Positions 9,959 through 19,200 of a DNA stretch of 64,000 nucleotides are shown in pieces (positions within the stretch are counted from its first letter, which is position 1; the number at the start of each line of letters is the position of its first letter). Location of the stretch: contig NZ_BNBL01000001.1 in the NCBI RefSeq assembly GCF_014655595.1, positions 1,342,148-1,406,147 on the forward strand, written 5' to 3'. The DNA comes from Streptomyces griseocarneus (GTDB lineage Bacteria; Actinomycetota; Actinomycetes; Streptomycetales; Streptomycetaceae). The notes beneath the pieces are model-generated. The model saw nothing but the letters and a program-made list of their open reading frames with translations. It did not search any database and was not told where the DNA came from. Position numbers and translations under genes: made by a program.

Positions 9959-10166
9959 GCCATCAGCTCCGGTCCGAGGTCGCCGCCGCGACGGCCTGCG
10001 ACGCGCACACCCGCGTCTCGTTGCCGAGTGCCCGCACCCGCCGTGCGCGTCCCCCCGTCGACTCGACGTCAGCGCACGATCCGTACACCCACAACAACAC
10101 ATGCACTTCGTGGATCTCCCATTTCTGCAGGTCCTGGCCTCGGTCCGCGAATCTTGCCCCACGACC

Positions 10167-10186
10167 GGGGCCTTGCCGCAAGCCCC
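10167..10186 (-). promoter_or_regulatory. Rifamycin-associated element (RAE) upstream of helR
   Basis: On the minus strand this reads GGGGCTTGCGGCAAGGCCCC, a near-perfect inverted repeat matching the RAE as I remember it from promoters of rifamycin-inducible resistance genes in actinomycetes. It lies about 210 bases upstream of the helR start and on no other gene's 5' side. It is the likely cis-signal for rifamycin-dependent induction. Confidence 0.9.
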
Positions 10187-10287
10187 CCAGTGCGCTATAA
10201 GTTGAGAGTGGCAAGGAGTGGGTGTTCCTCCTTGCCTTCCTCATGTCGCCGGGATGCCGGCCCACTCCCCCTCTTGTCGGCCCGCTG

Positions 10288-11214
10288 CTACGACAGCCTG
10301 TTGGCGACCACGGATGCCGCCTCCGCGATCAGTTTGTTGTCGTAGGTGGAGTCTTCCTTGGTGCGGTTGGACATGATCGCCACGACGATGGGGGCGGCCT
10401 TGGGCGGCCACAGTACGGCGATGTCGTTGCGGGTGCCGTAGCCCTTGCCGGCTCCGGTCTTGTCGCCGACCACCCAGCCCTTGGGCACCCCGGCCCTGAT
10501 GAGCTCGTCTCCGGTGGTGTTGGTCTGCAGCCACTTCGTGAGCCGGGCCTTTTCGTTCTTGCCGAGGACGTCTCCGAGGACGTACGCGCGCAGGTCCTTG
10601 GCCAGCGCCCGCGGCGTGCTGGTGTCCTGCGTCCCGCCCGGGGCCCACAGGTTCAGCTCGGGCTCGCGGCGCTCCATCCGGGTGTCGTGGTCGCCCATCT
10701 CCTCGAGCGCGGCGTCGAGGCCCTTGGGGCCGCCGAGCGCGTCGAACAGCAGGTTGCCCGCGGTGTTGTCGCTGTAGCGGACGGCGGCGTCGCACAGCTC
10801 GCCCAGGCTCATCCCGGTGTCGACGTGCTTTTCGGTCACGGGGGAGTAGTCGACCAGGTCGTCCTTGGAGTACTTGATCACCCGGTCCATCCCGCTCAGC
10901 GAGTACTTTCGCAGCACGGCGCCGGCGGCCAGCGCCTTGAAGGTGGAGGCGTGGGCGAACCGCTCGCCGTCGTTGTAGGCCACCTCGCGCCCGGTGCCGG
11001 TGTCGATGGCGTAGACACCCAGCCGTGCGTCGAACTTGCGCTCGAGATCCTTGAAGTCGCGGGCGGGCGACTTCGTGGCCGCGCCCGGCTTCGTCGTCGC
11101 GGCGGACGAGGACGACGAGGCCGAGGAGCCGCCTTGGTCGCAGGCCGTGAGCGGGACGAGGGCGAGCAGGGCGAGCGCGCCGAGAGTGGCGCGGCGGGCG
11201 AGAGTGTGCTGCAT
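10288..11214 (-). CDS. blaL: Class A beta-lactamase, lipoprotein
   Basis: Hydrolyses beta-lactams through an acyl-serine intermediate, outside the cytoplasmic membrane. The 308-residue product has a lipobox (LVPLTACDQ, Cys25) and a Ser-rich tether. All class A motifs are present: STFK at 90-93 (Ser70/Lys73), SDN at 148-150, EPELN at 184-188 (Glu166/Asn170) and KTG at 252-254. The start ATG 11214 has GGAGG nine bases upstream. It is divergent from blaA, the arrangement described for the Streptomyces cacaoi blaL-blaA-blaB locus, so transcription is expected to be switched on by beta-lactams through BlaA and BlaB. No carbapenemase-specific residues were evaluated. Confidence 0.95.
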   Translation of the reverse strand: MQHTLARRATLGALALLALVPLTACDQGGSSASSSSSAATTKPGAATKSPARDFKDLERKFDARLGVYAIDTGTGREVAYNDGERFAHASTFKALAAGAVLRKYSLSGMDRVIKYSKDDLVDYSPVTEKHVDTGMSLGELCDAAVRYSDNTAGNLLFDALGGPKGLDAALEEMGDHDTRMERREPELNLWAPGGTQDTSTPRALAKDLRAYVLGDVLGKNEKARLTKWLQTNTTGDELIRAGVPKGWVVGDKTGAGKGYGTRNDIAVLWPPKAAPIVVAIMSNRTKEDSTYDNKLIAEAASVVANRLS

Positions 11215-11374
11215 GGTCCAAACCTCCAGGGGCGCCCCGCATGCGGGGCGCGTCAGGTGCGGGCACGGGCGACACGGCCGGGTGACACGGCCCGTACCGG
11301 TGCGTGGTCATGACTGCCGGGACCACCCTCGCCCTCGGGTGATCATGCGGTCCAATACGCTTGTGCGCCGTTCC

Positions 11375-11389
11375 ATGCCGATCTGGCAT
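11375..11389. promoter_or_regulatory. LysR-type (T-N11-A) operator in the blaL-blaA divergent promoter
   Basis: ATGCC-GATCT-GGCAT is a perfect 5-bp inverted repeat in the T-N11-A format bound by LysR-type regulators. It lies just upstream of the proposed blaA start (GTG 11402) and overlaps a TACAGT hexamer at 11389-11394. That fits autoregulation by BlaA together with control of divergent blaL. Confidence 0.65.
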
Positions 11390-11401
11390 ACAGTTCGGAC
11401 T

Positions 11402-12304
11402 GTGGATCTTGTGGGGGCATGTCGCGCGTTCGTCAGCGTCAGCAAGCACGGCAGCTTCACCGTCGGAGCGTCCGCTGTCCGGATGTCCCAGCCGGTGGCC
11501 AGCCGTCGCGTCGCGGCGCTGGAGGAACGCTTCGGTGAGCAGTTGTTCGAGCGCACCTCGCGGCGGGCCGTCCTCACGCCCTTCGGCCGGGACCTGCTGC
11601 CGGTGGCCAGGCAGCTCGTGCAGGCCGCCGACGTGCTGCTCCACGAGGCGGAAGCCGCCAAGAGCAAGCCGTGGCGGCTCGCGGTGCCCGGCATCTGTTC
11701 CACAGTCGACCTCGCGCGCCTCGTCGCCGATGCCCGGGGGCACGGTGTCACGCTCGACCTCCGCGTCGCGGAGCCCGCGCAGCGCAGGGAGCTCGTCCAC
11801 GCGCAGCAGGTACGCGCCGCCCTGCTCGCGGTGCCGTCGGACGAGGCGGCGTGGTCCGTGCCGCTCGGGCTCGCCGCCGCGCGGGACACCGGTGTGAAGC
11901 GCGTCTACGTGGAGGCGCTGCGGGTCGGACGGGGCTCGCCCGACCCGGCTCGCCGCATCTGGCTCCAGCCGGAGGACGACGTACCGCACATCCGCGACCC
12001 GTTGGCGCGCCTGCGCGACGCGGTCGGCCTGCGGCCGGCGCAGCTCGTCGCGGCGGCCGACCTGACGACCGCGGCGGCAGAGGTCCTCTGCACCCGCGAC
12101 CTGCTGCTGTGTTCCCCCGCACAGGCCGGGGAACTGGGCCTCGGCTGGTGGCCCATCGGCGAGATCACGCTCAGCCGGGGGTACGCGCTCGCCGCGGCCG
12201 CGGACGGCAATCCACAGCACATCGAGGCGCGCCTGGGAGATGCCATCGCGCGCTGCCTCGGCGCGGACACCCTGACGGGAACCGCGGGAAGGACGACGAC
12301 GTGA
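11402..12304 (+). CDS. blaA: LysR-family activator of beta-lactamase, BlaA-like
   Basis: A 300-residue LysR-type regulator. It has an N-terminal winged HTH (about residues 1-60, with the helix ASAVRMSQPVASRRVAALE and FGEQLFERTSR) and a C-terminal effector domain. It is divergent from blaL and overlaps blaB by four bases, matching the S. cacaoi arrangement in which BlaA activates the beta-lactamase gene. I chose GTG 11402 because it gives the usual short LysR N-terminus and leaves the T-N11-A operator upstream. No ribosome binding site is visible, so the mRNA may be leaderless. In-frame ATGs at 11345 and 11375 are alternatives. How beta-lactam exposure is sensed is not visible in the sequence. 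Confidence 0.85.
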   Translation: MDLVGACRAFVSVSKHGSFTVGASAVRMSQPVASRRVAALEERFGEQLFERTSRRAVLTPFGRDLLPVARQLVQAADVLLHEAEAAKSKPWRLAVPGICSTVDLARLVADARGHGVTLDLRVAEPAQRRELVHAQQVRAALLAVPSDEAAWSVPLGLAAARDTGVKRVYVEALRVGRGSPDPARRIWLQPEDDVPHIRDPLARLRDAVGLRPAQLVAAADLTTAAAEVLCTRDLLLCSPAQAGELGLGWWPIGEITLSRGYALAAAADGNPQHIEARLGDAIARCLGADTLTGTAGRTTT

Positions 12305-13203
12305 ACACCGAGGCACTGCTGAGCGACCTGCGCCGCCAGTTGCACGACGGCGGTCTGCGCGGCTGCCTGCTCGTACGCGACCTCCACACCGGGGACGAGC
12401 TGGGCATCGAACCGGACACCCCGCTGCCCTCCGCGTCCCTGGTCAAGGTTCCGCTCGCGCTGGCGACGGTGGAGCGCATCCGACGGGGCGAACTCGACGG
12501 GGCGACGACGCTCGACGTGCAGCCAGGGCGGATCGCCACGCCCGGCCCCACCGGGCTGAGCCGCTTCCGCCACCCCGCCCGCATCGCCATCGACGACCTG
12601 CTCTACTTGAGCACCTGCATAAGCGACGGAACGGCCGCCGACACGCTGTTCGACCTCACGCCCACCGCCCAGGTCGTCGGCATCCTCCACGAGTTCGGCC
12701 TTCGCGGCATCACCATCCGGCACACCATCCACGAGCTGTCCGACACCCCCGCGGAACGCTTCGACGCCGCCGAAGCCCATCTCGCCCACGCCCTCGCCAT
12801 CGACGCCGGAACCAGCGGGCGCGGACACCGGGTGCCCCAACTCGACACCACGCGCGCCAGCACCGGCAGCGCACGTGCCTGGGTCGAACTGCTCCAGGCC
12901 CTGTGGACACCATCGAGGATCCACCCCGCGGTGGCCGAGCGCGTACGCGGCCTCATGGCCCACAACCTGCTCCTGCACCGGCTCGCCCCGGACTTCAGCT
13001 CCGACGCCACCACCTGGTCCTCCAAGACCGGCACCCTGCTCAACCTCCGCCACGAGATCGGCGTCGTCGAGCACTCCGACGGCCAGGCCTTCGCCATCGC
13101 CGTCCTCACCGAGTCACTCGTCCCGGCCGACACCCAGCCCGGCGCCGAAGCCCTCATGGCACACGTCGCCCGAACCCTGCGCGACCACCTTCGGCACCTC
13201 TGA
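12301..13203 (+). CDS. blaB: BlaB-like penicillin-recognising-fold regulatory protein
   Basis: This 300-residue product has the three active-site elements of the serine beta-lactamase/DD-peptidase fold in order: SLVK at 46-49, SDG at 108-110 and KTG at 242-244. It has no signal peptide, so it should be cytoplasmic, unlike a working beta-lactamase. The GTG start overlaps the blaA stop (GTGA), giving tight translational coupling. In S. cacaoi the equivalent protein is needed with BlaA for induction and is reported not to bind penicillin detectably. By analogy it is inferred to act as a ligand sensor or co-regulator. There is no Glu166-type omega-loop motif like that of blaL. Confidence 0.85.
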   Translation: MNTEALLSDLRRQLHDGGLRGCLLVRDLHTGDELGIEPDTPLPSASLVKVPLALATVERIRRGELDGATTLDVQPGRIATPGPTGLSRFRHPARIAIDDLLYLSTCISDGTAADTLFDLTPTAQVVGILHEFGLRGITIRHTIHELSDTPAERFDAAEAHLAHALAIDAGTSGRGHRVPQLDTTRASTGSARAWVELLQALWTPSRIHPAVAERVRGLMAHNLLLHRLAPDFSSDATTWSSKTGTLLNLRHEIGVVEHSDGQAFAIAVLTESLVPADTQPGAEALMAHVARTLRDHLRHL

Positions 13204-13220
13204 CCCCCACCTCCGCCCCC

Positions 13221-13256
13221 CACGTGTGCCCCCACGTGTGCCCCTCACGTGTGCCC
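13221..13256 (+). repeat. Three short direct repeats after blaB
   Basis: CACGTGTGCCC occurs at 13221, 13233 and 13246 between two convergent stops. Each copy contains the palindrome CACGTG. No hairpin terminator is obvious here. Confidence 0.6.
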
Positions 13257-13262
13257 TCCGCG

Positions 13263-14552
13263 TCAGCCCGTGGGGCTGCCGCCGGCTGTCGGCCGCGCCT
13301 CCTGCGGGACGGGCAGGTCGAACACATGGCCCGGGGTGACGATCTCGGTGATCGCCTTGCCGAAGAGGGTGCTGGGCTCCGTCCGGTTGTGCAGGATGTC
13401 GGTGTTGAGCAGGACGACCAGCGTCGCCCGTTCCTCGGGCAGGTAGATCGTCAGTGACTCGTAGCCGGGCAGCGAGCCGTTGTGACCGATCCAGCCCTGG
13501 ACGTTGAAGATTCCCAGGCCGTACCCGACGCCGGGAATGGGCGTCGGAAGGGTCTTCAGCCGCTCCGCCTGCGTCCGGGGAGTCAGCAGAGCACCGGTGG
13601 CGACGACGCGCGCCCAGGTCCGCAGGTCCCGCAAGTCGGAGATCATCGCGCCGGCGGCCCAGGCCCAGGAAGGATTCCAGTCCGTGGCGTCCTCGACGGC
13701 ACCCGAAGCGGTCTGGTCGGTGTATCCGTGGGCGTGGGGGCTGGGGAACTCGGAACCGGCCGGGAACAGGGTGTGGTGCAGGCCCGCCGGTTCGAGGACC
13801 TTCTCGTGGACGAAGTCCTTCAGCGGCCGACCGCCGGCCTTCTCCACGACGAGTCCCAGAAGGATCAGGTTGGTGTTGGAGTATTCGAACTTCTCGCCGG
13901 GCTGGAACTGCACCGGATGCCTGAAGGAGTAGTCGAGCAGTTCCTGCGGAGTCATGGGCCGATTCGGATCGGAGGTGAGGGCCTTGTAAAAGCCCTCGTC
14001 CTCCGAATAGTTGAACAGTCCGCTGCGCATGTCGGCGAGGTCGCGCAGAGTGATGCGGTCGCCGTTGGGGACGTTGTCGATGTACCGGCCGATCGGATCG
14101 TCCAGTTTCACCTTGCCCTCGTCGACCAGCTCGAGCAGGGCGGTCACGGTGAAGGTCTTGGTCTCGCTGCCGATCCGCATGTACAGCCCGGGATCCATGG
14201 GCGTTCCGTTCGCCTTGTCGGCGACGCCGAAGGCCCGTACGTAATTCCCCTTGCCGGGCGCCGACAGGCTGACGACGACCCCGGGCACGGAGGTCTCGCG
14301 CATCACCTGCTGGATCGCGGTGTCGAGACGCGCGGCGACGGCGGGGCCGAGCTCCGGGAACCCGGGGCCGGGGTCCGAAGGGGAAGCCGGGGGCGCGGAG
14401 AAGGCGGCGGAGGTGGTGGAGGCGGCGGAGGAGGCGGTGGAAGAAGCGGAATCCGCGGCGACCGCGCCCGGCGCGGTCACCGGCACCGCCAACAGGCCGG
14501 CCGTGGCCAGGCCTATGCATCTCCTGCGCCGACGCGTCTGTGAGCACCCCAT
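13263..14552 (-). CDS. Secreted serine hydrolase, class C beta-lactamase/DD-peptidase family
   Basis: The 429-residue product resembles the Streptomyces R61 DD-carboxypeptidase group. It has an Arg-rich N-terminus and a hydrophobic signal sequence (about 14-33), then a Ser/Thr/Pro linker to about residue 70. The catalytic domain carries SETK at 129-132 (nucleophile Ser, general base Lys), YSN at 224-226 and HNG at 357-359. Exported D-alanyl-D-alanine carboxypeptidase or esterase activity is the likely role, and the sequence does not decide between them. ATG 14552 is chosen for GGAGG eight bases upstream. It converges on blaB, so it sits next to the beta-lactamase genes but is not obviously co-regulated. 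Confidence 0.88.
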   Translation of the reverse strand: MGCSQTRRRRRCIGLATAGLLAVPVTAPGAVAADSASSTASSAASTTSAAFSAPPASPSDPGPGFPELGPAVAARLDTAIQQVMRETSVPGVVVSLSAPGKGNYVRAFGVADKANGTPMDPGLYMRIGSETKTFTVTALLELVDEGKVKLDDPIGRYIDNVPNGDRITLRDLADMRSGLFNYSEDEGFYKALTSDPNRPMTPQELLDYSFRHPVQFQPGEKFEYSNTNLILLGLVVEKAGGRPLKDFVHEKVLEPAGLHHTLFPAGSEFPSPHAHGYTDQTASGAVEDATDWNPSWAWAAGAMISDLRDLRTWARVVATGALLTPRTQAERLKTLPTPIPGVGYGLGIFNVQGWIGHNGSLPGYESLTIYLPEERATLVVLLNTDILHNRTEPSTLFGKAITEIVTPGHVFDLPVPQEARPTAGGSPTG

Positions 14553-15011
14553 GGCAGGCCTCCTGCCGGACGAGGGCAAAGAACCTTCATCAGCGTAGGT
14601 CCGCTCTCGGGTTCCCGCACCACGACCTGCGACGTCGTGCCGGTTCCACGGCGACCGCCCCGCCGGAGCCATGAGGTTCAGGACATCATCCGGAACCCCG
14701 GTAACCGCCCGTAAACCCGCAAGTAACTATGCGTGGAGCACCGGATACGGCTCTGCGGGCCCCGCTCGCCATGGCCGGATCGATTCCGGGTGGTGCCAGG
14801 CGACTTGGCCCGGCCGGGCCGGTGCTGGTGACATGTCCGTGGCGGGTCCACGACAGGCACGGGTGGCGTCCGGGGAGAGTACGCCACTTCACGTGTCCGC
14901 ACATGCTCCGCCATGACGCCCTTTCCGATGCCCGAACCGCACGGCGACGCCTTTGTCGCCGCCGCGGGACCCCACGAGCGGGTTTGTTCATTCGGGACGG
15001 AAGGCGGCGGG
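14553..15011. other. Intergenic region before the MBL/DUF6603 operon
   Basis: Divergent spacer expected to hold promoters for the serine hydrolase (leftward) and the MBL operon (rightward). No clear hexamers or operator repeats could be fixed. The upstream in-frame ATG at 14913 lacks a ribosome binding site and was not used. Confidence 0.4.
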
Positions 15012-16217
15012 ATGCCGGTCGAGGTCATCTTCTTCAACGTCGGCCAGGGGGACTGTACGTTCCTGTGGTTCTACGAGGCGCCAGGAGGCGGCAGCGGCCT
15101 CTCCAACCCCGCGAGCCGGGTGGGTGTCGGGGCCGCGCTGATCGACTGCGGCTCCCTGCTCGCCACCCCGCACCGCAGCACGGCCGGGCTGCCCGGCACG
15201 GACGACGCGCGGATGGTCGGCCACATCAGGCGCGTGATCGCCGACCGGCTCGGCCGTAACGCCGGGGCGAGCAAGGACCGGCTGGAATACCTGTTCCTCA
15301 GCCACCCCGACGCGGATCACCACAACAAGCTCGAGGACCTGCTGTGCAATTCCGCAGGGACGCTCGATTTCGGCATCCAGGAAGTCTGGTACACCGGCGA
15401 CCCGAAGAGCTATCACAAGGGCAAAACCAACAGCTTTCTCTACAAGTTACTCAAGCCCGGTCAGCGGGGCAGCCTGACCAACGGCCCCCACGCCGTGGCG
15501 AATGACGCGGAAGCCAAGAATCTCCAGTCGAGCGTCCTGCCCGTCCCTCTCCCAGCGGCGCCGTCCGGGAATCCCCTGCCGGAACTCCTCCTCGTGAGCT
15601 CGTCCCTGTATGCAGAGGTCAGTGGCAAGAAGGTGGTGTCGAAGTCCAGAGGGAGCCGCGATTCCACCTGGTCGAACGCGGCCAGCCTCGTGTTCCTGCT
15701 CTCCGGACAGCCAGGGGCGTCGGACGGCAAGCGGCAGAAGGTTCTCCTGATGGCCGACGCCGAACGCGGTGTCGAGGAATTCCTGATGATGGGCGACAGG
15801 GACGCCAGGTACCAGCGCGACAAGAACATGTGGCTGAAGGCCGGTCACCACGGCAGCGCTCATGCGACCAGCGAGGACTGGGTCAAACACACCACCCCCG
15901 ACGCGCTGTTCTTCAGCTCCGGCCGCAAGACCTTCGGCGGCACCGGCATGCCGGCCGACGCTCGTCTGAACGCCATCCGCAAAACCCTCGCCGACGAGCA
16001 CATACCCCAGCCGGCCATCACACCGGCCGGGCCGCACCCCTACGGGTTCTTCCAGCGCGGTGCGACTCCTCCCTTCGTCGTACAGACCACCACCGAGGGA
16101 TTCTGCACCTCCCTGGCCGAGGCCCCGCCCCCCGCCGGGCGCGAATGGCTCGGTGTCGACTGGCATCTGATCCTGGACGACCCGCAGCCCGGCGACTACC
16201 ACCTCGAATACGCCTGA
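15012..16217 (+). CDS. MBL-fold hydrolase, ComEC/Rec2-like
   Basis: The 401-residue product begins VEVIFFNVGQGDCTF, typical of ComEC-type metallo-beta-lactamase domains. It carries the metal motif HPDADHH at 98-104 (HxDxDH) and a later LKAGHHGSAHATS motif in the C-terminal half. No TM segments or signal peptide are seen, so it is probably a soluble cytoplasmic hydrolase, perhaps a phosphodiesterase or nuclease; the substrate is unknown. ATG 15012 is favoured by GGAAGG seven bases upstream and by the family N-terminus. It ends 20 bases before the DUF6603 gene, so it is probably the first gene of that operon. Confidence 0.85.
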   Translation: MPVEVIFFNVGQGDCTFLWFYEAPGGGSGLSNPASRVGVGAALIDCGSLLATPHRSTAGLPGTDDARMVGHIRRVIADRLGRNAGASKDRLEYLFLSHPDADHHNKLEDLLCNSAGTLDFGIQEVWYTGDPKSYHKGKTNSFLYKLLKPGQRGSLTNGPHAVANDAEAKNLQSSVLPVPLPAAPSGNPLPELLLVSSSLYAEVSGKKVVSKSRGSRDSTWSNAASLVFLLSGQPGASDGKRQKVLLMADAERGVEEFLMMGDRDARYQRDKNMWLKAGHHGSAHATSEDWVKHTTPDALFFSSGRKTFGGTGMPADARLNAIRKTLADEHIPQPAITPAGPHPYGFFQRGATPPFVVQTTTEGFCTSLAEAPPPAGREWLGVDWHLILDDPQPGDYHLEYA

Positions 16218-16237
16218 GGAGCAGGGAGCAACCTGAC

Positions 16238-19200
16238 ATGGCACTGACGGTCGCCGCGCTGGAAGCGGTTCTGGACCAGACACGGGATGCGTTCCGGCTC
16301 GACGTGGGCACCCTGGAGCTCGCGGGCTTCGGCGAGCAGTGCGCCACGTACCTGGCCGGTGGAGAACTCGTGGTCACCGGGGTCACCCGGGTCGACAAGC
16401 CCGGCCTGCGGGTCGAAGGCCTGGTCACCCTGAAGGGGAAGACGGCGTCGCGCGGCAGCGTGTCGTTCGTCCCGGACGACGCCGGGACCACCGTGGCCGG
16501 CGTACGGGTGGACGCCGAGGTGGAGCGGCAGAGCGAGGTGCTCTCCGACGCGGCACGGACGGCCGCCGCGAGCCTCTCGGCGCTGAAGCCGGGCGGTACG
16601 CGCCTGGTGTTCGGCGAGGAGCCCGGCCGCGACGGCCGGGTGACCGCCCGCACCGGCCTCGGCGTCGAGCTGGACTTCCCGGGCCCCGACGCCCCCGACA
16701 AGCCGTACCTGTGGGGATACGAGCCCGCCGAGGACACCGAGGCGTGGGCGCTGGGCGGCGCCTTCGAGGGCGTGGCCCTCACGGACCTGTCCCGCCTCGC
16801 CGACCTGAGCGGTGCGCCGTCCGGCGGAGGCTTCGCGCTGCCCGCCGACGTCAAGGCCGGGCAGCTCTCGCTCACGGAGCTGTCCGTCGCCTTCGCCCCC
16901 GGCACCGACGGAGGTGCGGCGAAGCTGCTGTCGATGTGGCTGAAGGTGGAGCTGGCCGCCCAGTGGGCCGTCGCCGGTGACCAGCTCCTGATCAAGGACC
17001 TCTACGCCGCGTTCGGCGTCGTCCTGCCGGGGACCAGGCCCTACCTGACCACCGTCCTGGGCGGCGAGGTCGAGCTGGCCCAGGACGTGGTCGTCGACGT
17101 CGAGGTGACGCTCCCCGACCGCGAGGTCCTCGCCTCGCTGGGGCGGCCGGTCGCCCTGAAGCCGCTGCTGGAACGGCACTTCCCCGGTCTGCCGGTGCCC
17201 GCGCTGACGGTCGCGGACCTCGCCCTGTGGGGCACGGCCGCCCAGGGACAGACCGGGTACGGCCTCGACCTCGAACTCCAGGACGTCTGGCAGCTCGCCG
17301 ACGGCGTCGAGCTGTCGCAAGTCACCCTGTCGGCCGGCAAGCATGGCAAGGACGTCGCCGCCTCGCTGGACGCCCTGTGGAACCTCGGCGACGCGGTCCT
17401 GAACGTCCACGGCGAGTGGGCCACCGGCGCGGGCTGGAAGCTCGCCGCGTCCGCGACGAACGTCAAGCCCGCCGACCTGTTCGCCGGGTTCGGCATCGCG
17501 CCGCCGCCGTTGCTCAAGGACGTCACCGTCGAGCGGATCGGGGTGACGTACGACAGCCAGGAAGGAACGTTCCACCTCGATGTGGGCGGCGCGTTCCCGC
17601 TCGGCGGGCTGCACGCGGCCCTGACCCTGTCGGTCGACCTGAAACGCACGGGCGGGCAGCCCGGCTACGACCAGACGTACACCGGCTCCCTCACCCTGGA
17701 GATCCCCGGGCACGGCGGCGGCGCCCCCCGCACGATGACGTTCGCGCTGGCCGACTCCCAGCACGCCGAGTTCCTCGCCTCCTGGACGGACGCGCAGGGC
17801 GTCTCGCCCGCCGACCTGGCCACGCTGCTCGGCGTGGACGCGCCCGCCGAGATGCTGGCGAAGCTGGGCTCGGTCACGTCGGTGAAGCTGCGGTACGCGA
17901 CCACGGACAAGTCGACCGTGTTCGCCGCCCGCACCGCCGACGGCGGGTCACTGGTCCTCGTGTCACAGCAGGACAAGAGCTCACAGCAGGACAAGAGCGG
18001 CGGCCGGGTCTGGGTGGCGCGGGTCGGCATGGCACTGAACGCTGGGCTGTCGCAGGTCCCGCTGCTCGCCGGCCAGATCCCCGCCGACCAGGACGTCGCC
18101 GTCCGCGGCCTCGGCGCGCTCGTCTCCTCGCACGACCTCACGGCCGCCCGGATGGGCGAGCTGAACCGGGCGCTGGCCGCCTGCGACGCCGACCAGCCCC
18201 CGCTGCCCGCGGACGGGGTGGCCAAGGGCGCCGCGTTCGCCGTCAGCCTGCAGCTGCCGGGCAGGAACGGGCCGACGTCCGTGCTGGTCCGCGGCGGCAG
18301 GCAGGGGAGCGGCACCACCGCCACCGGCCCGCGGCAGCTGACCGCCGGCGGAGCCGGGACGGGCGCCGATACGAGCACCGGTGCCGGCGCCACGCCGATG
18401 GTGGCGTGGGTGGACGTGCAGCGCTCCGTGGGCCCGCTGCAGCTGCGCAGGGTCGGCGTCGGCTTCGCCGACGGGACGGTGTGGGTGCTCTTCGACGCCT
18501 CGCTGGGCATGGCCGGGCTCGTCCTCGGCGTCGAGGGGCTCGGCGTCGGCATCCCGCTGGCCGACCCGACGGACCCGCGGTTCCGGCTGGACGGGCTGAG
18601 CGTCGGCTACTCCCGCCCGCCGCTCGCCATCACGGGCGCCCTGGTGAACCGGCCCGAGGACGACACGTACGCGACGCTGGTCGAGGGCGTGCTGGCCGTG
18701 TCCGCCGAGAAGTTCGGGCTGACGGCGCTGGGCGCGTACGCGCGGACCAAGGCGGACCCGGACGATCCGTCGATGTTCCTCTTCGGCAGGGCGAGCGGAC
18801 GGTTCGGCGGACCGCCGCCCGTCGAGATCACCGGGATCATGGCCGGCTTCGGCTTCAACACCTCGCTGCGGCTTCCCGAAGGCGACCAGGTGCTGGAGTT
18901 CCCGTTCCTGAAGGACATGACCTCCTCCGGCCCGGACGCCGATCCGATGAAGGTCCTGGGCACGCTGATGGGCGGCGGCTCCGACGCCTGGGTGCGGCCC
19001 GCGACCGGGCAGCTGTGGTTCGCGGCGGGACTGCAGTTCAGGGTCTTCGAGTTCATCGAGGGCCAGGCGCTGCTGGCGCTGGAGGTCGGCGACGACTTCG
19101 CCGTCGCGGTCCTGGGCACGGCCGAGGCGCGGTTCCCCAGGGGCGCCGGGCTGACGGAGTACGCGCGCGTCCGGCTGGGCCTGTCGGCCAAGTACCGGGC

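Noticed and set aside
7730..10345. An 871-codon plus-strand open frame across helR
   Set aside because: Antisense shadow of helR; no ribosome binding site or domain, and composition is typical of GC-rich antisense frames.
13221..13256. Terminator after blaB
   Set aside because: CACGTGTGCCC copies are direct repeats and do not form a convincing hairpin.
14913..15011. Upstream 33-codon extension of the MBL gene
   Set aside because: No ribosome binding site at 14913, whereas 15012 has GGAAGG and the family N-terminus.
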